Position numbers and translations under genes: made by a program
Notes under the pieces: model-generated
Told to the model about the DNA's origin: nothing
Database searches by the model: none
What the model saw: only the letters and a program-made list of their open reading frames with translations
NCBI GenBank assembly: GCA_000432915.1
Contig: HF995233.1
Coordinates: 112,708-176,707 of the forward strand
DNA: 64,000 nt
From: Firmicutes bacterium CAG:194
GTDB lineage: Bacteria; Bacillota; Clostridia; Lachnospirales; Lachnospiraceae
Direction of reading: 5' to 3'
Part shown: positions 8,846 to 17,454 of the stretch, in pieces
Position numbering within the stretch: the first letter of the stretch is position 1
Layout of the letters: each line of letters opens with the position of its first letter

Positions 8846-10189
8846 TTATAAATCATCCATTCTAATCAATATCAGCGTATCCAGCTCTTTTTCCAGTGCT
8901 TCCAGCTTTGCATCAAAACTGTGCCCGGAAAACAGATACATATAATCCGGCCGGATCCCCGCCTGCCCTGTCAGAGCCTTTGCCTGCAAGTATTTTTCAT
9001 ACAAAAAGACCGGATCCTTATAATCCGCAAATGCCACAATATATCGTCCGGATTCATTATGCCCGATATAGTCGATCGATCCTGCTTTTCCTGCAAAACT
9101 GCCAAACTCTGTGATTTCAATCGGAAGCGAATGCCTTGCGTTTTCCCTCTGCATATATTCCTGACATACTTTAGAAAAGCAGCTTTCACAATAAATCGTC
9201 AATGCCGGCTCTACCAGCTGTTCATAATATGCCAGGGGTGTCATCCGCAAAAGCAGACTGCTGTCCGCATACAGAAAACAAAACCAGAAACGTACCAGAG
9301 GATGCGAAATACGATAAACAGCCTTACGTTGATTATCGCGGCCGGGTGTATCCAGGGAAAACACCTTTTCCACCAGCTCCAGCTCCATAAGATTTTTCAA
9401 ATATACACTGATCTTCGCCCTTGAAAATCCTGTGTGCTGATATAATTCATTTAATTTATTTTTGCCCTGTGCCAAGGCACCTAAAATCGAAAAGTAGACA
9501 CCGCATTCCCGAAGCTGTCTGCTGACAATATGCGCTCCTTCTTCCCGTAGTCTTCCACCTGGGGAAAGAAGAACCCTGCAAATATTTTCCGAAACAGAAA
9601 CAGTAGGATCAAACGCCTGCCATAGTCCGGGCAGACCACCTAAAATGGCGTAAACCTTCACACAGTCTTCCCGGGAATAGTCCGGGAAATATGCTGCAAC
9701 ATCCCAAAGCTGCAATTCCTTCAATTTTAAGAAGCCGGTCAGCTTATGTGCCAGTTTTCCCAGTTTTGCAACCATATGATTTTCCACAAAAGAAATAGAG
9801 GAACTGCATAATAGCACCATACAGGGGTCTGTTTTATTCTGAAGAAATGAATCAAGAGCCTGTACAAAACCATTTCCGGTCTTGAGCAGATACTGAAACT
9901 CATCTATTACCAGCAGTTTCCGATCCAGACACTGAAAAACTTCCTCATAAGTCGGATATAATGGCAGTGAAAAGCCAATCCGCTGCAGCTGTCTGCCAAG
10001 CAGATAAAGCTGTTGTCTCTCACTGCCTTCTTCAGCCTGATAGTAAAAGGCCTTTTTGTCTTCCGTAAAAGCAGCCAGAAGTGCAGTTTTCCCAACATCC
10101 TTCTGTCCATACAAAACAAGCAGCCTGTCAGAACCGCTTTGGTATTCTTTATTCAGATATGCAAGTTCGCGTTCTCTTCCTTTCAGCAT
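8846..10189 (-). CDS. AAA-type ATP-binding protein with DUF234 (nuclease-like) C-terminus
   Basis: A 447-aa protein of the archaeal-type ATPase family. Walker A is GQKDVGKTALL near residue 26-36 and Walker B is LLVIDEFQYL near 93-102. A winged-helix segment follows (LNELYQHTGFSRAKISVYLKNL read in part), then a DUF234-type module: ISHPLVRFWFCFLY and, further on, EITEFG...GSIDYIGHNESGRYIVAFADYK, a restriction-endonuclease-like pattern. The family has no settled function. ATG 10189 is preferred over 10195 because GAGAGG is 6 nt before it. Tight coupling to topB suggests, without proving, a DNA-related job. Confidence 0.78.
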   Translation of the reverse strand: MLKGRERELAYLNKEYQSGSDRLLVLYGQKDVGKTALLAAFTEDKKAFYYQAEEGSERQQLYLLGRQLQRIGFSLPLYPTYEEVFQCLDRKLLVIDEFQYLLKTGNGFVQALDSFLQNKTDPCMVLLCSSSISFVENHMVAKLGKLAHKLTGFLKLKELQLWDVAAYFPDYSREDCVKVYAILGGLPGLWQAFDPTVSVSENICRVLLSPGGRLREEGAHIVSRQLRECGVYFSILGALAQGKNKLNELYQHTGFSRAKISVYLKNLMELELVEKVFSLDTPGRDNQRKAVYRISHPLVRFWFCFLYADSSLLLRMTPLAYYEQLVEPALTIYCESCFSKVCQEYMQRENARHSLPIEITEFGSFAGKAGSIDYIGHNESGRYIVAFADYKDPVFLYEKYLQAKALTGQAGIRPDYMYLFSGHSFDAKLEALEKELDTLILIRMDDL

Positions 10190-10199
10190 ATGCATCCTC

Positions 10200-11921
10200 T
10201 CATTTTTTTATGGAAGAAAGTATTTTTTCAACGCCTTCTGCTGGCATAGGCTTGCCAAGCAGAAATCCCTGTATGTTATCACAGTTGACTGCCTTCAGAT
10301 AATCATACTGCTCCTGTGTCTCCACACCTTCCGCCACTGTTTCACAGCCAAGCTTCTTTACCATCGCAATAATGGATTCTGTAATTACACGCGTCGGGTG
10401 ATCATTGATAACTGTATCAATAAAAGACTTATCGATTTTTAATGTATCGATAGGAAGCCCCTTCAGATAAGAAAGAGAAGAAAAGCCGGTTCCAAAGTCA
10501 TCTAAGGAAATTTTAATTCCATATTCCTTCAGGGTATTCAGCTTATCCACCACTGAATTAAAATCTTCGATCAGTACGCTTTCCGTTATTTCCAATTCGA
10601 TCAGAGCAGGATCAACCTGATACTTTTCAATCAACACCAGCAGATGATGCACAAAATCCGCTTTTTTATATTGCAGTGCTGAGATATTTAAAGACAATAC
10701 CATCGGATATCCATATTTCCGATACCAGTCTGCGTAGACCCGGATACCTTCCTCGAGTACCCAGTTACCGATTTGAACGATCAATCCGTCTTTTTCCGCA
10801 AGCGGAATGAAAACTGCCGGGCTGACAAATTTGCCATCCTGTCCGCGCCAGCGGATCAATGCCTCTACGCCACGCAGTTTTTTGGAACCTGCATCATACT
10901 GCGGCTGATAATACAATTCAAATGCATGATCCTCAATTGCTTCTTTCAGTTTATTCTCGATCTGGATGTTTTCAATAAAATCCGTCAGAATGGGAGCTTC
11001 AAAATAGGCAATGCTGTTTGTTCCGGACTCTTTTTTCTGCGACTGTACGATTTCCGCACAATTGATGATCTCCAAAGAATTTCTGGCCGATTCCGGATAA
11101 TTGGCAACACCGATACTGACTGTGATTTTCTGTTCAATGTTTCCCATCATCTGAAACGGCTGTTCCGTTCTCTGGCCTATTTTCCTGTATACAGCATCAA
11201 CATTGTGATTTCCGTACGGATTATAAATAGCAAGATAATAGATATCATCATTAAAATGGGATACTATGATATCCTCGCTTTGCAGATCCCGTAAAAAAAG
11301 CCCAAATGCCTGCAGAATCTCATCCCCTGCAATCATTCCCATGGAATCATTGATCCGTTTGAAATCATCCATCCGGATGCAGAGCACGTCGATCGTTGCT
11401 TTTTCAGTCTGGGCTTTCCGAACCCATTCACTGAGTATCCTGACAAAATAATTCCGGTTGTACAAACCTGTCAAAGAATCATAATACGCCATATATTTGA
11501 GTTCTTCCGTCTGTTTCTTCCGTTTTGTCACATCCCGGATTCTGATGATTTTTTCACTTGGCTCATCCGTTTCGCTGTAAGTGACCGTTACCTCAAATTC
11601 AAGCCACTTCTTATCCTGCATCTCACATTCCACGATCTGCGACTCTTTGTGCTTATTTTCACAGAAAAGAGCTTCTTCCAGTTCAGAAATATACTCTGCC
11701 TTTGCGCAGTTGATCAGCTTATGCAGATCTGAAGCGGAACGGATCGGAAAATCAAAATAATGCTGCCACAATCCAAGCATTTCAAAGCGGTCTTCGGAAA
11801 ATATGTAATATAAAAAGGCATTGGAAGATGTTCCGCAGATCATGCGGAACATCTTTTCATTGCCCATTAGCTTTTGATTCATTGCAGTCAGAAGATCCAA
11901 CTGATAATGCATCTCATTCAT
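10200..11921 (-). CDS. EAL-domain cyclic-di-GMP phosphodiesterase with degenerate GGDEF domain
   Basis: A 573-aa cytoplasmic protein. Residues 1-130 are a PAS-like sensor. Residues ~145-300 form a GGDEF fold whose catalytic motif reads AGDEI instead of GGDEF, so cyclase activity is unlikely. Residues ~315-565 are an EAL domain with the signature intact (GVEALIRWRG, LEITES, LDDFGTGFSSLSYL, GCETVAEGVET), so hydrolysis of c-di-GMP to pGpG is expected. The degenerate GGDEF may bind GTP as an activator, as in comparable proteins. There is no membrane segment. ATG 11921 follows GGGGTG at 8 nt. It lies 32 nt downstream of asd. Confidence 0.88.
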   Translation of the reverse strand: MNEMHYQLDLLTAMNQKLMGNEKMFRMICGTSSNAFLYYIFSEDRFEMLGLWQHYFDFPIRSASDLHKLINCAKAEYISELEEALFCENKHKESQIVECEMQDKKWLEFEVTVTYSETDEPSEKIIRIRDVTKRKKQTEELKYMAYYDSLTGLYNRNYFVRILSEWVRKAQTEKATIDVLCIRMDDFKRINDSMGMIAGDEILQAFGLFLRDLQSEDIIVSHFNDDIYYLAIYNPYGNHNVDAVYRKIGQRTEQPFQMMGNIEQKITVSIGVANYPESARNSLEIINCAEIVQSQKKESGTNSIAYFEAPILTDFIENIQIENKLKEAIEDHAFELYYQPQYDAGSKKLRGVEALIRWRGQDGKFVSPAVFIPLAEKDGLIVQIGNWVLEEGIRVYADWYRKYGYPMVLSLNISALQYKKADFVHHLLVLIEKYQVDPALIELEITESVLIEDFNSVVDKLNTLKEYGIKISLDDFGTGFSSLSYLKGLPIDTLKIDKSFIDTVINDHPTRVITESIIAMVKKLGCETVAEGVETQEQYDYLKAVNCDNIQGFLLGKPMPAEGVEKILSSIKK

Positions 11922-11953
11922 TCTTATACACCCCAAATATACTGCAGCGCAGC

Positions 11954-13039
11954 TTATTTTTTCGTGATAAATCCCTTTGCTTTTAACAGCTCAGCGCAAA
12001 GCACAGCCCCACCTGCCGCTCCACGTACTGTGTTATGAGAAAGGCCAACGAATTTGTAATCATAAATGCTGTCTTCACGGATACGTCCGATAGAAATTCC
12101 CATTCCGTTTTCATAATTGACATCTTCTGTTACCTGTGGTCTGTTATCTTCTGTCATGTAACGCATAAACTGCTTTGGAGCGCTTGGCAGCTTGAGTGCC
12201 TGCGGAGCACCGCTGTAGCTTTCAAGCTTTTCGATCAGCTGTTCTTTCGTTGGTTTCTTTTTGAATTTTACAAATACAGCTGCTGTATGACCGTTGAGTA
12301 CAGGGACACGGATACACTGACATGTGATCTTTGGCTCTTCTGCCTTTACGATCACACCGTTTTCTACTTTACCGAATACACGAAGCGGTTCCTGTTCACT
12401 CTTTTCTTCCTCTCCACCGATGTAAGGGATGATATTGCCAACCATTTCAGGCCAGTCTTTAAAGGTCTTACCTGCACCTGAGATTGCCTGGTATGTTGTA
12501 GCAACTACTTCATATGGCTCGAACTCTCTCCATGCATATAAAACCGGAGCGTAGCTCTGGATAGAGCAGTTTGGTTTTACGGCGATGAAGCCCTTTGTTG
12601 TACCGAGTCTCTTCTTCTGGAACTCGATCACATCTGTATGGTTATCATTGATCTCCGGAATGATCATCGGAACATCCGGTGTCCATCTGTGTGCGGAGTT
12701 GTTGGAAACAACAGGTGTTTCTGTCTTGGCATATGCCTCTTCGATCGCACGGATCTCATCCTTGGACATATCAACTGCGGAAAACACAAAATCAACCTGA
12801 GAAGCAACTGCCTCTACTTCATTTACATTCATAACAACAATATCTTTTACGTTTTCAGGCATTGGTGTATCCATTTTCCATCTGTCACCGACAGCTTCCA
12901 CATATTTCTTACCTGCAGAACGTGGGCTTGCTGCAATTGTTGTTACCTCAAACCATGGATGATTCTCGAGCAACGAAATAAAACGCTGTCCTACCATACC
13001 TGTTCCACCTAAGATACCGACTTTTAACTTATCACTCAT
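11954..13039 (-). CDS. asd: Aspartate-semialdehyde dehydrogenase
   Basis: A 361-aa NADPH-dependent enzyme that reduces L-aspartyl-4-phosphate to the semialdehyde, the branch point to lysine/diaminopimelate, threonine and methionine. The Rossmann motif is GILGGTGMVGQRF (residues ~7-19) and the catalytic cysteine lies in VKPNCSIQ. The sequence is of the archaeal/fungal-like Asd type (SNNSAHRW, EINDNH). ATG 13039 is preferred because AGGAG precedes it; the longer frame to 13069 lacks a site. It is downstream of argH with a 62-nt gap. Confidence 0.92.
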   Translation of the reverse strand: MSDKLKVGILGGTGMVGQRFISLLENHPWFEVTTIAASPRSAGKKYVEAVGDRWKMDTPMPENVKDIVVMNVNEVEAVASQVDFVFSAVDMSKDEIRAIEEAYAKTETPVVSNNSAHRWTPDVPMIIPEINDNHTDVIEFQKKRLGTTKGFIAVKPNCSIQSYAPVLYAWREFEPYEVVATTYQAISGAGKTFKDWPEMVGNIIPYIGGEEEKSEQEPLRVFGKVENGVIVKAEEPKITCQCIRVPVLNGHTAAVFVKFKKKPTKEQLIEKLESYSGAPQALKLPSAPKQFMRYMTEDNRPQVTEDVNYENGMGISIGRIREDSIYDYKFVGLSHNTVRGAAGGAVLCAELLKAKGFITKK

Positions 13040-13101
13040 TTTTCTTCTCCTCGTATTTTTTATTATCACCGGCCTGTGACCGGGAATTCACTGTTTCGTT
13101 T

Positions 13102-14478
13102 CTATTCTTTAAGATATGCCTCATATGCTGCGATTGCCTGCTCCATGGAAGTCTTGCTCGGTGCACCGATCGTCAGTCTCTTTTCCACACATGTCTTTAA
13201 AGAAATCGCATCGTAAATGTCCGGCTCAAACACATCACTGATTTCTTTGAGCTCTTCAATGCTCATTTCATCAATGGCTTTTCCCTTTTCGATACAGGTC
13301 AGCACAAGATGTCCGATGATCGAATGGGCATCACGGAACGGAACTCCGTGTTTTACCAGATAATCAGCTGCATCCGTCGCATTGGTAAAGCCATGCATTG
13401 CACTTTTTTCCATAATATCTTTATTGAATTTCATTGTACGGATCATGCCTGTGAAAAGTGCCAGACAGCCTTTCACGGTATCAATCGCATCAAAGGTCAG
13501 TTCCTTGTCTTCCTGCATATCTTTATTATAGGCAAGCGGAATACCTTTCATTGTTGTCAGAAGTGACATCAGTGCGCCATAAACGCGTCCCGTCTTTCCG
13601 CGGACCAGCTCGGCAATATCCGGATTCTTTTTTTGCGGCATAATGCTGCTTCCGGTCGAATAGGCATCATCGATCTCTATAAATTTATATTCATTGGAGT
13701 TCCAGATAATAATCTCTTCCGAAAAACGGCTCAGATGCATCATGATCGTGGAAAGTGCACTTAAAAACTCAATCAGATAATCTCTGTCAGCCACAGAATC
13801 CATACTGTTCAGTGTCGGGCCTTCAAAGCCGAGCAATGAGGCAGTATACTCTCTGTCGAGCGGATAGGTTGTCCCGGCAAGTGCGCCGCTTCCGAGCGGA
13901 CAATAATTCATTCTTTTATAAATATCTGCCATACGGCTTCTGTCACGCTTGAACATTTCAAAATAAGCACCCATATGATGTGCCAGTGTGATCGGCTGTG
14001 CTTTCTGCAGATGGGTAAAGCCCGGCATATAAGTCTCTGTGTTTTCCTTCATAATAATAAGGAGCTCTGCAAGAAGATCTTTTAAAAGATCATCGACATT
14101 AGGAATTTCATCTCTCGTATAGAGCTTCATATCCAGTGCAACCTGATCGTTTCTGCTTCTGCCTGTATGCAGCTTCTTCCCTGCATCTCCGATCCGGTCG
14201 ATCAGATTTGCCTCCACAAAGCTGTGGATATCTTCATAGGCACTTGTGATCTGCAGCTTCCCTGCATCCACATCTTCCCGGATCCCGGTCAGCCCCTTTA
14301 CGATCGCATCCTTTTCTTCTTCTGTCAATATCTTCTGCTTTGCAAGCATTACGGTATGTGCAATGCTGCCCTCTATATCCTGATGAAAAAACTTCTGATC
14401 GAATGAGATCGATGCATTAAAATTGTATACAAGCTGATCTGTATCCTTTGTAAAGCGACCGCCCCAAAGCTGTGCCAT
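13102..14478 (-). CDS. argH: Argininosuccinate lyase
   Basis: A 458-aa enzyme of the fumarase/aspartase superfamily that splits argininosuccinate into arginine and fumarate, the last step of arginine synthesis. Visible hallmarks are MAQLWGGRFTK at the start, HTGRSRNDQVALDM, and the family signature GSSIMPQKKNPD with the catalytic serine loop. Start ATG 14478 has GAGGTAAGACAA upstream. No argG is in the window. The promoter and a candidate ArgR box are recognisable just upstream (14504-14553). Confidence 0.95.
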   Translation of the reverse strand: MAQLWGGRFTKDTDQLVYNFNASISFDQKFFHQDIEGSIAHTVMLAKQKILTEEEKDAIVKGLTGIREDVDAGKLQITSAYEDIHSFVEANLIDRIGDAGKKLHTGRSRNDQVALDMKLYTRDEIPNVDDLLKDLLAELLIIMKENTETYMPGFTHLQKAQPITLAHHMGAYFEMFKRDRSRMADIYKRMNYCPLGSGALAGTTYPLDREYTASLLGFEGPTLNSMDSVADRDYLIEFLSALSTIMMHLSRFSEEIIIWNSNEYKFIEIDDAYSTGSSIMPQKKNPDIAELVRGKTGRVYGALMSLLTTMKGIPLAYNKDMQEDKELTFDAIDTVKGCLALFTGMIRTMKFNKDIMEKSAMHGFTNATDAADYLVKHGVPFRDAHSIIGHLVLTCIEKGKAIDEMSIEELKEISDVFEPDIYDAISLKTCVEKRLTIGAPSKTSMEQAIAAYEAYLKE

Positions 14479-14503
14479 TTGTCTTACCTCCGTATTTCCT
14501 GTA

Positions 14504-14518
14504 TGAATGTAAAATTCA
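14504..14518. promoter_or_regulatory. Candidate ArgR operator (ARG box-like)
   Basis: TGAAT (14504-14508) and ATTCA (14514-14518) form a perfect inverted repeat flanked by A/T, close to the ARG-box consensus TNTGAAT-W4-ATTCANW but with a 5-nt spacer. It lies just downstream of the argH -10 box and 26 nt before the argH start. The ArgR gene is not in the window. Confidence 0.5.
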
Positions 14519-14524
14519 AATTTA

Positions 14525-14553
14525 ATTTTAATCAAAAATGACTTTGTTTGCAA
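14525..14553 (-). promoter_or_regulatory. Promoter of argH
   Basis: On the minus strand TTGCAA (14553-14548), 17 nt, TAAAAT (14530-14525). It faces the divergent ABC transporter genes. Confidence 0.5.
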
Positions 14554-14653
14554 TACCTTTCTGTGCTTTTGGGCAGAATAATTCTTTTTCCGCACTCACC
14601 TTTCCTGCTTTGCACACATATCCTAATAAAAAAGAAGTGGCAGGATCTGTGTC

Positions 14654-15412
14654 TTGTTATTATTGGAATGCAACGATCTATCTTTTTCCTATCACACTCA
14701 TACGGGAGAAATTTCTGTCATAAAGTCTGTCAGCTTCCGGATCCATAAAGGAGAATTTGTCTCCATTGTAGGTCCAAGCGGTTGTGGAAAATCCACTTTA
14801 CTTGGTCTGTTAACCGGCATTTTAAGTCCGGAGGAAGGTAGTATCAAAATTCACTATAAGCAAAAGGGAACTCAGTCCTTTTACGGGTATATGCTGCAGC
14901 AGGATCACCTGCTTGAATGGTATGATATCTGGGATAATGTCTGTCTTGGGCCAAAGATCAATCATTGTCTGGACAATGCATGCAAGGAATATCTTCACAC
15001 CCTGCTTACACGTTATCAGCTTGATTCCTTTGCTCATAAAAAACCATCCCAGTTATCCGGCGGTATGCGCCAACGTGCAGCGCTGATCCGCACGATTGCC
15101 ATGAAACCCGAGCTCTTATATCTGGATGAACCATTCAGTGCACTGGATTACCAGAGCCGTCTGAATGCAGCAGACGATATCGGAAAAATCATACAAAAGG
15201 AAGGAAAAACAGCTGTTCTTGTTACCCATGACATCGGAGAAGCCATCAGTCTGTCCAGCCGTGTCCTCGTTCTGAGCAAGCGGCCGGCAACGATCGTAAA
15301 GGAATTTGTTCTGCCATTCCAAAATACAGGCCTCTCCTCTCTGGAAATACGGAACCTGCCCGAATTTTCCACTTATTTCAATCTTATATGGAAGGAGCTT
15401 AATACAACATGA
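14654..15412 (+). CDS. ABC transporter ATP-binding protein (NitT/TauT type)
   Basis: A 252-aa ATPase with every motif present: Walker A GPSGCGKST (~40-48), Q-loop MLQQDHLL, signature LSGGMRQR, Walker B LLYLDEPFSALD and H-loop THDIGEA. The family (SsuB/TauB/NrtD/ThiZ-like) powers uptake of sulfonates, nitrate or vitamin precursors; the substrate cannot be read here. It begins with TTG 14654 after AGGA at 8 nt. It overlaps the permease gene by the ATGA arrangement. It diverges from argH. Confidence 0.9.
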   Translation: MLLLECNDLSFSYHTHTGEISVIKSVSFRIHKGEFVSIVGPSGCGKSTLLGLLTGILSPEEGSIKIHYKQKGTQSFYGYMLQQDHLLEWYDIWDNVCLGPKINHCLDNACKEYLHTLLTRYQLDSFAHKKPSQLSGGMRQRAALIRTIAMKPELLYLDEPFSALDYQSRLNAADDIGKIIQKEGKTAVLVTHDIGEAISLSSRVLVLSKRPATIVKEFVLPFQNTGLSSLEIRNLPEFSTYFNLIWKELNTT

Positions 15413-16197
15413 GCCAAAACCAGCTTCTCTTTTTACAGGTCGAAAAAAAGAGGAAGCTCCTGATCCGCATTTCGCGTATTCTTGTGTTGCTTGGTTTTCT
15501 TGCAATATGGGAAATCACCGCAAGATGTGGTCTTATCGATGTCTTTTTTTACAGTTGCCCGACAAGGGTCGCAAGGTGCTTTCTGGAAATGACAAAAAAT
15601 AATCAGTTATTTATGCATATTGGTGTGAGCTTATATGAAACAATCCTGAGCTTTTTCATTATCATGATCGGATCTGTACTGGTCGCCTCACTGCTCTGGC
15701 GTTTTCAGACAATGTCCAGTGTTGTGGAACCGGTTTTTGTACTTCTCAATTCCCTGCCAAAGTCAGCACTTGCACCACTCATCATCGTCTGGCTCGGAAC
15801 AGGGATCCGCACAATCGTGATCGCGGGAATTTCCGTTGCAATTTTCGGCTGTATCATCAATTTGTATACCTGCTTTAAAAATACCGATTCTGAAAAACAA
15901 AAGTTGATCCGTATTCTGGGTGGAAAAAAAAGACATATCTTCTTTATGGTCGTTCTGCCAGCCGCCCGCGAAACAATTCTGAGCAACATGAAGGTCAATA
16001 TCGGGCTTGCGCTTGTAGGTGTTATGATTGGGGAATTTTTAGCTGCCAGACAGGGACTGGGATATCTGATCATTTATGCCAGCCAGGTTTTTAAGCTCGA
16101 CTGGCTGATCCTGTGTATTCTGATTCTCTGTTTCATAGCCGTCTGTCTGTACAGCCTGATCCAGATGATTGAACGCCGGCTCAGTGTGAAGATATAA
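15409..16197 (+). CDS. ABC transporter permease (NitT/TauT type)
   Basis: A 262-aa inner-membrane permease with about six hydrophobic helices (ISRILVLLGFLAIWEI, SFFIIMIGSVLVASLLW, TIVIAGISVAIFGCIINLY, LILCILILCFIAVCLYSLI). The cytoplasmic coupling loop is GKKRHIFFMVVLPAARETI followed by LALVGVMIGEFL. Its start overlaps the ATPase stop (ATGA). No substrate-binding lipoprotein gene accompanies the pair, which is unusual because this importer class depends on one; it may be encoded elsewhere. Confidence 0.9.
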   Translation: MSQNQLLFLQVEKKRKLLIRISRILVLLGFLAIWEITARCGLIDVFFYSCPTRVARCFLEMTKNNQLFMHIGVSLYETILSFFIIMIGSVLVASLLWRFQTMSSVVEPVFVLLNSLPKSALAPLIIVWLGTGIRTIVIAGISVAIFGCIINLYTCFKNTDSEKQKLIRILGGKKRHIFFMVVLPAARETILSNMKVNIGLALVGVMIGEFLAARQGLGYLIIYASQVFKLDWLILCILILCFIAVCLYSLIQMIERRLSVKI

Positions 16198-16217
16198 ACA
16201 ATATCAGCTGTATGACG

Positions 16218-16306
16218 CAGAGAAGAGCTATACTCTGCAAATCCCACTCTGATCAGAGGTTGTCATATGCACCACATAAATGCGTGCATTTTCCTCGTCG
16301 CCATAC
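16218..16306 (-). repeat. Family C repeat, copy 1 (post-terminator element)
   Basis: An ~89-nt block closely related to 36584-36672 and 52677-52765. On the minus strand it starts after the T-run of the tRNA-Thr terminator and contains the inverted repeat AAATGCACGCAT/ATGTGGTGCAT. This copy is the most diverged. A reading frame crosses it, but a stop codon and changes at all codon positions argue against coding. Confidence 0.8.
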
Positions 16307-16340
16307 AAAAAAACCTCAGACATGCGAACATGACTGAGGC
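16307..16340 (-). terminator. Terminator of tRNA-Thr
   Basis: On the minus strand CCTCAG-T-CATG, loop TTCG, CATG-T-CTGAGG is followed by seven T residues (16313-16307), 10 nt after the tRNA. Confidence 0.8.
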
Positions 16341-16349
16341 TACATAAAA

Positions 16350-16422
16350 AGCTGAAAATGGGACTCGAACCCACGACCCCTTCATTACGAGTGAAGTGCT
16401 CTACCAACTGAGCTATTTCAGC
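16350..16422 (-). tRNA. tRNA-Thr (anticodon CGT)
   Basis: A 73-nt cloverleaf. Acceptor GCTGAAA pairs with TTTCAGC; the D-arm contains TAGCTCAGTTGGTAGAGC; anticodon stem CTTCA/TGAAG encloses CTCGTAA, giving anticodon CGT; the T-loop is GGTTCGAGTCC. CCA is not encoded. It stands alone, with its own terminator. Confidence 0.95.
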
Positions 16423-16496
16423 ATACATCCTGTAAACTTACGCTTACAAAAATGTATTATATCGAAAACGGAAGCAGAATGCAACTGTTTTCTTTT

Positions 16497-17420
16497 TTAT
16501 TTCTCCAATTCCCGATCAACATGCACATCCAGCTGATTAAACGGTATTTCAATGCCGTTCGCATCATAAGCAAGCTTCACTTTTTCCAACAGCCTGCCAC
16601 GCGCCGGCCAGTAATCCTCATTTTTAACATAGCAGCGCACGATCAGCTCTACTGCTGAATCACCGAGGTTATTGACAAAGACATCTTTTTCCTTCTCTTT
16701 CAGACAGGCAGTATCCGCTGTAAGCTCCTGCATGGCGATCTCTTTTGCTTTTTTCAGATCTGCCGTATAGGAAATACCGACCGAAAGATCCAGGCGGCGG
16801 ATATCTGTTGCAGTCACATTGGTCAGGGATGTATTGGCAAGTGTGCCATTCGGCAGAATGATCACTTTATCATCCGGTGTCAACAGCTTCGTGTAAAAAA
16901 GCTGGATTTCCTTAACGGTTCCTTCATTTCCTTTATTGTCTTCAATGATGTAATCCCCAACGCGGAATGGTTTTAATAACAGGATCAGCACACCACCTGC
17001 AAAGTTGGAAAGACTTCCCTGCAGGGCAAGACCAAGTGCCACACCGGCAGAACCGACCACTGCCACAACACTGGTTGCATCCAGTCCAAAACCCGATGCG
17101 ATCAAAAACAAAAGAATCATATACAGGATTGCCTTGATCAGCGAATCCAGAAACTGGATCACACCAAGATCAGCATTTGCACGTTTCAGGGACTTCTTGA
17201 CAATACGGCGGATCAGTTTGATCACCTGCACACCAACGAAGAAAAAAACAAGCGCAAGTACTACACGGATTCCCAGGTTCAATGCTTTCTGCGGCAGTTC
17301 ATTCAAATACCGCTCAACAAAACCGATCTTTTCCGTTACATCTGTCGGAACAGCATCACCTACGGCATTTGTCACATCTGCAACCGCATTGTCCATCACT
17401 TCTGTTACTGCATCATTCAT
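16497..17420 (-). CDS. Small-conductance mechanosensitive channel (MscS family)
   Basis: A 307-aa membrane protein that would release solutes on osmotic downshock. After an Asp/Val-rich soluble start there are three hydrophobic helices (ALNLGIRVVLALVFFFVGV; AILYMILLFLIASGF; and the pore helix VVAVVGSAGVALGLALQGSL). The pore helix is followed by the MscS signature NFAGGVLILLLKPFRVGDYI and the cytoplasmic beta domain (VIILPNGTLANTSLTN). ATG 17420 is chosen because AGAGG is 8 nt upstream. It is 34 nt downstream of glgB. Confidence 0.9.
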   Translation of the reverse strand: MNDAVTEVMDNAVADVTNAVGDAVPTDVTEKIGFVERYLNELPQKALNLGIRVVLALVFFFVGVQVIKLIRRIVKKSLKRANADLGVIQFLDSLIKAILYMILLFLIASGFGLDATSVVAVVGSAGVALGLALQGSLSNFAGGVLILLLKPFRVGDYIIEDNKGNEGTVKEIQLFYTKLLTPDDKVIILPNGTLANTSLTNVTATDIRRLDLSVGISYTADLKKAKEIAMQELTADTACLKEKEKDVFVNNLGDSAVELIVRCYVKNEDYWPARGRLLEKVKLAYDANGIEIPFNQLDVHVDRELEK

Positions 17421-17454
17421 TTTCATTACCTCTGTTATTTTCTACCATGGCATT

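Noticed and set aside
13040..13069. Extended start of asd at 13069 (MIIKNTRRRK...)
   Set aside because: AGGAG lies immediately before ATG 13039, and the extension would include that ribosome site.
16228..16428. 66-aa frame across tRNA-Thr and the family C repeat
   Set aside because: It runs antisense-style through a tRNA (AEIAQLVEHF... is a typical tRNA artefact) and ends in the repeat; no ribosome site.
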